From assembly GCF_002878395.1 (NCBI RefSeq), contig NC_061119.1, positions 42,603,770-42,667,769 of the forward strand: a stretch of 64,000 nucleotides of DNA, in the 5' to 3' direction. The stretch comes from Capsicum annuum. Its lineage: Eukaryota; Streptophyta; Magnoliopsida; Solanales; Solanaceae. Within the stretch, counting starts at the first letter, position 1. Every line of letters starts with the position of its first letter. Shown in pieces: positions 59,966 through 64,000 of the stretch. A program made the translations under genes and the position numbers. A model generated the notes under the pieces. The model searched no databases. It was not told where the DNA came from and saw only the letters and a list, made by a program, of their open reading frames with translations.

Positions 59966-60220
59966 TTAACCACTTACAAACATGGAAATGTGGCCAGTTT
60001 CTTCAAACATTGCTGTTGCACCACCTGAAATCATAACCCTGCCTGGCAGGCCAGCTAAGAATAGGAAGAAGGAAGTAGGGGAAAAAAGTTAGGAAAATTG
60101 CCTAGAACTGGACTAGAAATGATATGTAGTGTGTGTCATGTTAGAGGCCACAACAAAAGGGGTTGTCCTCACAGAGCACCATCAACAGAACCAACTGCAC
60201 CAGCAGTAGCAACAGATACT

Positions 60221-60660
60221 GGTTTAGGCAGGGGAAGAGGCAGACCAAAGGTAAATTTTTCACTTGAATTCATTATGTTATACCAGTATTCTAATTGTTA
60301 ACATTTATTTTTAATATGTAGAAAAATTCAACAGAAGCAACTAATGCTGCTCCTCAAGAAAAAAATGATGGTTCAAGCAGGGGAAGAGGCAGACCAAAGA
60401 TAATTTTTTCACATGAATTCATTATGTTATAACACTACTCTAATTGTTAACATTTCTTTTATATGTAGAAAACTCCACCAGAAGCACCTAATGCTGCTCC
60501 TCAAGGAAAAAGTAATGGTTCAGGTAGGGGAAGAGGCAGACCAAAGGTATATAATGCTTGAATTTAGTTATAATTTGCTTAATTCATAACATTTCTTTTA
60601 TATTTATAGAAAACTTTATCAGAAGCTATTACTGAACCTCCATAAGGAAAAAAGGAAGAG
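60221..60660 (+). repeat. amplified AT-hook exon with intron (about 148-bp unit, 3-4 copies)
   Basis: Each unit has an exon reading ..NAAPQGK.NGSGRGRGRPK and an intron opening with GTAAATTTTTCACTTGAATT and ending with TTATATGTAG. Exon ends are at 60250, 60399 and 60546, so the period is 147-149 bp; a fourth, diverged unit (GRRGRPKRT-like) follows at 60612-60670. GRGRPK is an AT-hook core, binding the minor groove of AT-rich DNA. The second unit has lost its GT donor (AAAG|ATAATT). Confidence 0.8.
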
Positions 60661-61199
60661 GGAGACCCAAAAGAACAATTTCAGTAGGTGCTACTGCAAC
60701 TCCTCTACCTACTGCACCTCCAGTACCTATTATTTTTCCAGCATCCTCTTCTGTACTTCCTGATTTTTGTACATCATCTTCAGTAGCTGAAACTGCTAAA
60801 AGAGGAATGGATAATGGTAGGGGAAACACTTCTCCATTCAAAAAGCAAATAATAGTAGGAATGAGTGTGTTTCAAGCTGAAAATGACTTTAAAGTCCTAA
60901 ATGTAAGTCTTTTACTTTGTTATATCATTTGTAAATTATGAGTCATTGATACATATTGATTATTAAACTTTTTTATCCTTCCCTATAGCCTGGCATGCCT
61001 AGCAGTAAGATATACCCTACTAGTCAAGCAAAGGTGGTAAGATCAGTTGATGTAACTGGTGACATTAGTTATACACCAAGTAATCTCAACAAGAAAACTA
61101 CAAGAACTTAAAGAGAATAGAAGTAAGAAAAAAGTGGAAAGTAGTTCAAACCATCCAAGTCAAAATACCGCTTCTTCACAGTCCAATATGCCATGGAAT

Positions 61200-61930
61200 T
61201 ATAGTACTATTGGTGTATTTTAATCACTGTTTTAAGTTAGTTCAGTTGACATAAAAATAATTTTATTTTGGTGTTGGAAAATAATTTAAGCATTGTATTT
61301 TGTTGACTAATGTTGCCTAATGGTTAGGCATTATGAATGTGAATATATTTTGATATGAATGATGATGTGTGATGTTGGAATGTTTTGTTGATGAATGTTG
61401 TCATTAGGCATTATTGTTGTGTTGTTTAAATGGTGGTGATGTTGCTATAATGTTAACACAACATTACTATTACACTATCTAAGCGTAAAGAAAACATAGC
61501 ATTAGAATAGTGCTTTGTCTAAACAACATTATCATTACACCAGTTTGTACGTTTAAATGACAACAACACAATACACAACTTTGCAAGTGTATATAATAAC
61601 ATTGCAACAACATAAGACACGATAAGTGTAAATAATAACATAGCAGCATTACAGGACATAATTTTGTAACTATAAACCACAACATAGCAGCGACACAAGA
61701 CATAATTTTATAAGTGCAAACAATAACATAGCACAACAAACTTCAGGAGTACGACTACGCAAAAATAAATATATGAAGTACGACTAGGCAAAAGACAACA
61801 TAACATAATCTGATATATTTAGAGAGAAGTATACAAAATTTACACCATATTAGACCAGATCTAGCAACTACTTTCAGTTCATTTGTTGCTGATGAACATA
61901 ACAACAACAAAAATCAAAATACAGAAAAAA
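61200..61930. other. MULE internal non-coding region between the two genes
   Basis: Between the converging genes. At about 61555-61740 there is a loose tandem array of units like ACATAACATAGCAGC + ATTACAGGACATAATTTTGT + AAGTGCAAATAATAA. No coding frame is supported. Confidence 0.6.
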
Positions 61931-61934
61931 AAAT

Positions 61935-62392
61935 CTTCCTATTGAACCTATACCATCTCCATCTTCCATTGTGCCTCTTTTCCCACGTCAAGTTATCAAT
62001 TTGAACCTGTTTAAGCCATAAGTCTTCTTCCAACTCATTGATTTTGTTCACCAATCTTGGAATGATAAAATTTGATCTTGGATCCACTTTTTCTTTGTCC
62101 CTTCATAGAAAAAATTACAGCTTTGAGACTGAAATTTTTTGTAGAAATCAGTACATTAATATAATTTAAATATAAAGTGATAGCAAAATACAATGCAAAA
62201 TACATACACCATAGTAGGGCAAGACCAAAATTTTCTTCCCGAATTTGACTTCGACCATGAAGTTTGCAAGTCAAGAAAAATACCATGTTTGCATCTCACA
62301 ACAACATTGAGAATTGGGTCTGATTCATCCATACAAATCTTATTCAATTTCGAATTTGTCATTTCATGAATTCTGATAAAATCTATCATCAA
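61935..62392 (-). pseudogene. GRF zinc-finger protein gene carried by the MULE
   Basis: Minus strand. Exon 1 (62392 to about 62212) reads MTNSKLNKICMDE, then VVRCKHGIFLDLQTSWSKSN and SGRKFWSCP, the GRF-type zinc finger (C-x-H-G ... TSWTxxNxGRRFWxC). A donor GTGTATG at about 62211 and an acceptor TTTTTCAG at about 62126 join it to exon 2, which begins SCNFF (last zinc ligand) and continues, after a one-base frame slip, as DPRSNFIIPRLVNKINELEE, a coiled-coil-like tail ending near 61935. GRF fingers bind nucleic acids. The gene lies fully inside the TIRs, converging on the transposase gene. Role in transposition unknown; it may be an element-encoded helper or a captured host fragment. Confidence 0.7.
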
Positions 62393-62715
62393 ATTACAAA
62401 TCCTAAATTAAGAGTTGAACCAAATTACAAAATAAAACTCCAAGAATTCAAGTAGAAAATGGGATTAAAAGCTAAAACGTAGGTTAAAAAAAATTAAAAA
62501 AATGGAGCAAGATGAAGGAAGATGGTGGACAAGGAGAAGAGTGATATAAAGAAGAGGAAGAAGACCGTTGGAAGAGAGGGAGAGAGTCATTTTTCATTAT
62601 TTATTTCATCAAAAAGTTAATTAATGATGTGTATTATACATGTGGAAGGCTAAACTCTTACTTTTGGAGTTGTTGGGACTAAACCAACGCGCCTAGAGAG
62701 GGTGTTCTCACCTTC

Positions 62716-62848
62716 CGTGCCAGCTCAGCATTTAGGAGGTAATAAATACATGAAAAAATAGATCAAGGGGGTGATTGGACTCCCGTGAAGATTAAGTGTG
62801 TAGTTGGAATTTGAGGTAAAGCTTGGACGGTCTTTTGGTCATTTTCTC
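62716..62848. repeat. right terminal inverted repeat of MULE
   Basis: Reverse complement of the left end, ending CATTTTCTC at 62848. The inner border is near CAGCTCAGCATTTAGGAGG. Confidence 0.9.
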
Positions 62849-62858
62849 CATAACTTCA

Positions 62859-63849
62859 TATAAAGACAACCAATGAAAGAAACAAGCAACTACTACCAAC
62901 ATGTTTTCAACAACTTCCAAACAACATAAAAAGTGCAAAAATTTATATTTTACTATTACAGTAAATTCTCAATAATCTAAAATAGAACACTTCTATTAAT
63001 ATCCAATGAAAACCTCAACACATAAAATCACCCAAAAAGTAAGTATCACACCATTTGATTTCACATTCTCTATTTATACTGTAGGGGATCAAAATATCAA
63101 CTAAAATAAAAAAAATATTAGTAATCATGATATGAGCATGGTTAGCTTGGAGTACATTAGGAGGGTTTTCCATATATGAATGATAGCTCGAATCACAAAG
63201 TGTCATGACATATCCAACTACAGTCGATGTTTCAATTATAGTGACATTCCAACATGTTCTTTTCTTGTGGAGTTCTACAGCTCATTTTATAAGATTATGA
63301 AAATCAATATTTAACATCAATAGGATAGCTTTTCACCTTAGGTAAAGCAGTGTAGGAAAACAGTAAAAATTTAATTCATTTTTTCTTATCAAAATCTAAA
63401 TAATACGAAGTGTGTCAAAAAAAGTGAATACAGATATGAAATGCTACAAATGAAAAAATAATTTTACTTAGAATCCAACAATAACATACCCAGTGTATTC
63501 CCACAATGTGGGTCATTTCGGCCTAACTAGACAAGAAGGCAGTCAACAGTTATGTACCAGTTTCAATATTAAGGATTTAATAGAAGAAAAAACAACAATG
63601 AATTCACAATTACATACCTATATAAAAGAGAATAGAGAGAGCAGTATTCTTCAAAATCCTCTTACCATTTGGACCACCTATAATTTTGGGAGGCACTGGC
63701 TTTGTATCCAAAGGTCGGCCAGGCCCACTCCCCTTGCTGCTATGCAATTATTTACATTAATTATTATTGTGAACATGTAAAATGAGAATCATTAGACTAA
63801 TTTGATAATGGTACAATTATCACTATAAAAAATAATCATTAGTGAAACC
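62859..63849. other. AT-rich intergenic with a SINE/LINE tail fragment
   Basis: Mostly featureless. At about 63477-63514 the sequence AACAATAACATACCCAGTGT + ATTCCCACAATGTGGG is a minus-strand fragment of the RTE/SINE tail. Open frames here have no recognisable motif. Confidence 0.5.
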
Positions 63850-64000
63850 TTGAATGACTTATAATTATTTAGGGATGAAATAATAAAATTACGGTTGAAG
63901 CAACTGAAGCAGACATGCCATAAATGTGTACTTTACTTTTTTTATTAAATACTATTAATTTTTAATACGTAAATGACATATAATAATTAATTAAAAATGA
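63850..64000. repeat. dispersed repeat, copy 2, running off the window
   Basis: Matches 49290-49460 in the same orientation (GACTTATAATTATTTAGGGA, GAAGCAACTGAAGCAGACAT, TTTTTAATACGTAAATGACA). The end is cut by the window border. Confidence 0.7.

Larger units (their letters stand above)
57260..61110 (+). pseudogene. mudrA-like MULE transposase gene, decayed
   Basis: Order of parts: N-terminal PB1-like domain from the ATG at 57260 (MSDFTLIILRCYHGG, KMSYFELRDYIRKLGY) to about 57600; Ser/Ala/Thr-rich and acidic linker to 58300; MuDR domain (VFKDVNEFRKAVTKYAVRKR, 58445-58505) and a zinc-binding region (YLCNAKFLAETF); MULE catalytic core from 58920 (LDDYFLKGVCKGQLLVAVGK, PLAWAVVEKENTNTW, then LITDMQK as second catalytic Asp); an intron from about 59198 to 59323; C-terminal core (DNNMSEYFNAWI, RHKTIITMLEEI); SWIM finger (SCRVWQLKDIPCAHGVAAI, 59826-59885) whose first Cys is Tyr; CCHC knuckle CSVCHVRGHNKRGC near 60125; then AT-hook exons. 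Frameshifts near 57600, 58400, 58590, 58770, 59120 and 59800 and several stops make it inactive. Confidence 0.85.
56405..62848 (+). mobile_element. Mutator-like element with intact ends, 6.4 kb
   Basis: Terminal inverted repeats of about 135 bp (56405-56540 and 62716-62848), starting GAGAAAATG on each side and highly similar through AAAGACCGTCCAAGCTTTAC and AGTCC..TCACCCCC. A perfect 10-bp target duplication CATAACTTCA flanks it (56395-56404 and 62849-62858), within the 9-11 bp typical of MULEs. It carries a decayed mudrA-like transposase gene on the + strand and a second gene with a GRF zinc finger on the minus strand. The perfect duplication implies that the insertion is not ancient, although the transposase gene already has frame breaks. 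Confidence 0.92.

Noticed and set aside
63493..63780. 95-codon open frame at the right edge
   Set aside because: It begins in a LINE/SINE tail fragment and shows no domain or coding-like composition.

Overview
This window is nuclear plant DNA, most probably from a Solanaceae species. The evidence is AT-rich intergenic sequence, introns with plant splice sites, RTE-type LINE copies ending in (TTG)n with the tail typical of nightshade LINEs and SINEs, Athila-like and other LTR elements, and many Tourist- and Stowaway-like MITEs. I cannot resolve the genus from sequence alone. Nothing prokaryotic (operons, CRISPR, phage) is present.

Host genes are sparse. The main one is a PI31-type proteasome regulator (PTRE1-like) on the + strand. 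I could join nine exons (18106-42783) in one uninterrupted frame giving 302 aa. It uses a GC-AG second intron and has two intron giants: intron 1 (6.4 kb) and intron 4 (16.6 kb), both filled with transposons. The second host gene is an intronless small secreted cysteine-rich peptide (45800-46108) with a TATA box. A tRNA-Ser(AGA) relic lies at 44047-44110.

Layout. 1-5650: AT-rich, with an RNase H-like relic and a diverged direct repeat. 5651-15175: Athila-like LTR element with gag, protease and an env-position ORF but no reverse transcriptase or integrase, and a truncated 3' LTR. 16134-17836: non-autonomous MULE with 9-bp TSD, filled by a 49-bp minisatellite with a 7-unit higher-order period and pierced by a Stowaway MITE; it ends about 140 bp before the PI31 TATA box. 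18106-42783: PI31 gene. Intron 1 holds a three-unit tandem repeat split by a 3.7-kb gag-only LTR element (TSD GGTGT) and an 80-bp retroposed tail (14-bp TSD). Intron 4 holds a near-full-length RTE LINE (+), a hAT transposase pseudogene (-) whose last intron contains a second truncated LINE, a Tourist and a Stowaway MITE, a Copia gag relic, a hAT MITE, a Harbinger relic and an Au-like SINE fragment. 43-49.8 kb: intergenic, peptide gene, MITEs. 49818-54695: interleaved inverted repeats pierced by a 3.3-kb solo LTR (TSD GAGGG). 56405-62848: complete-ended 6.4-kb MULE with perfect 10-bp TSD, carrying a decayed mudrA-like gene with an amplified AT-hook exon and, on the opposite strand, a GRF zinc-finger gene.

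The two MULEs share terminal sequence and so belong to one family. The most noteworthy items are the MULE with its second GRF gene and AT-hook exon amplification, the higher-order minisatellite inside its non-autonomous relative, and the transposon-expanded PI31 gene.
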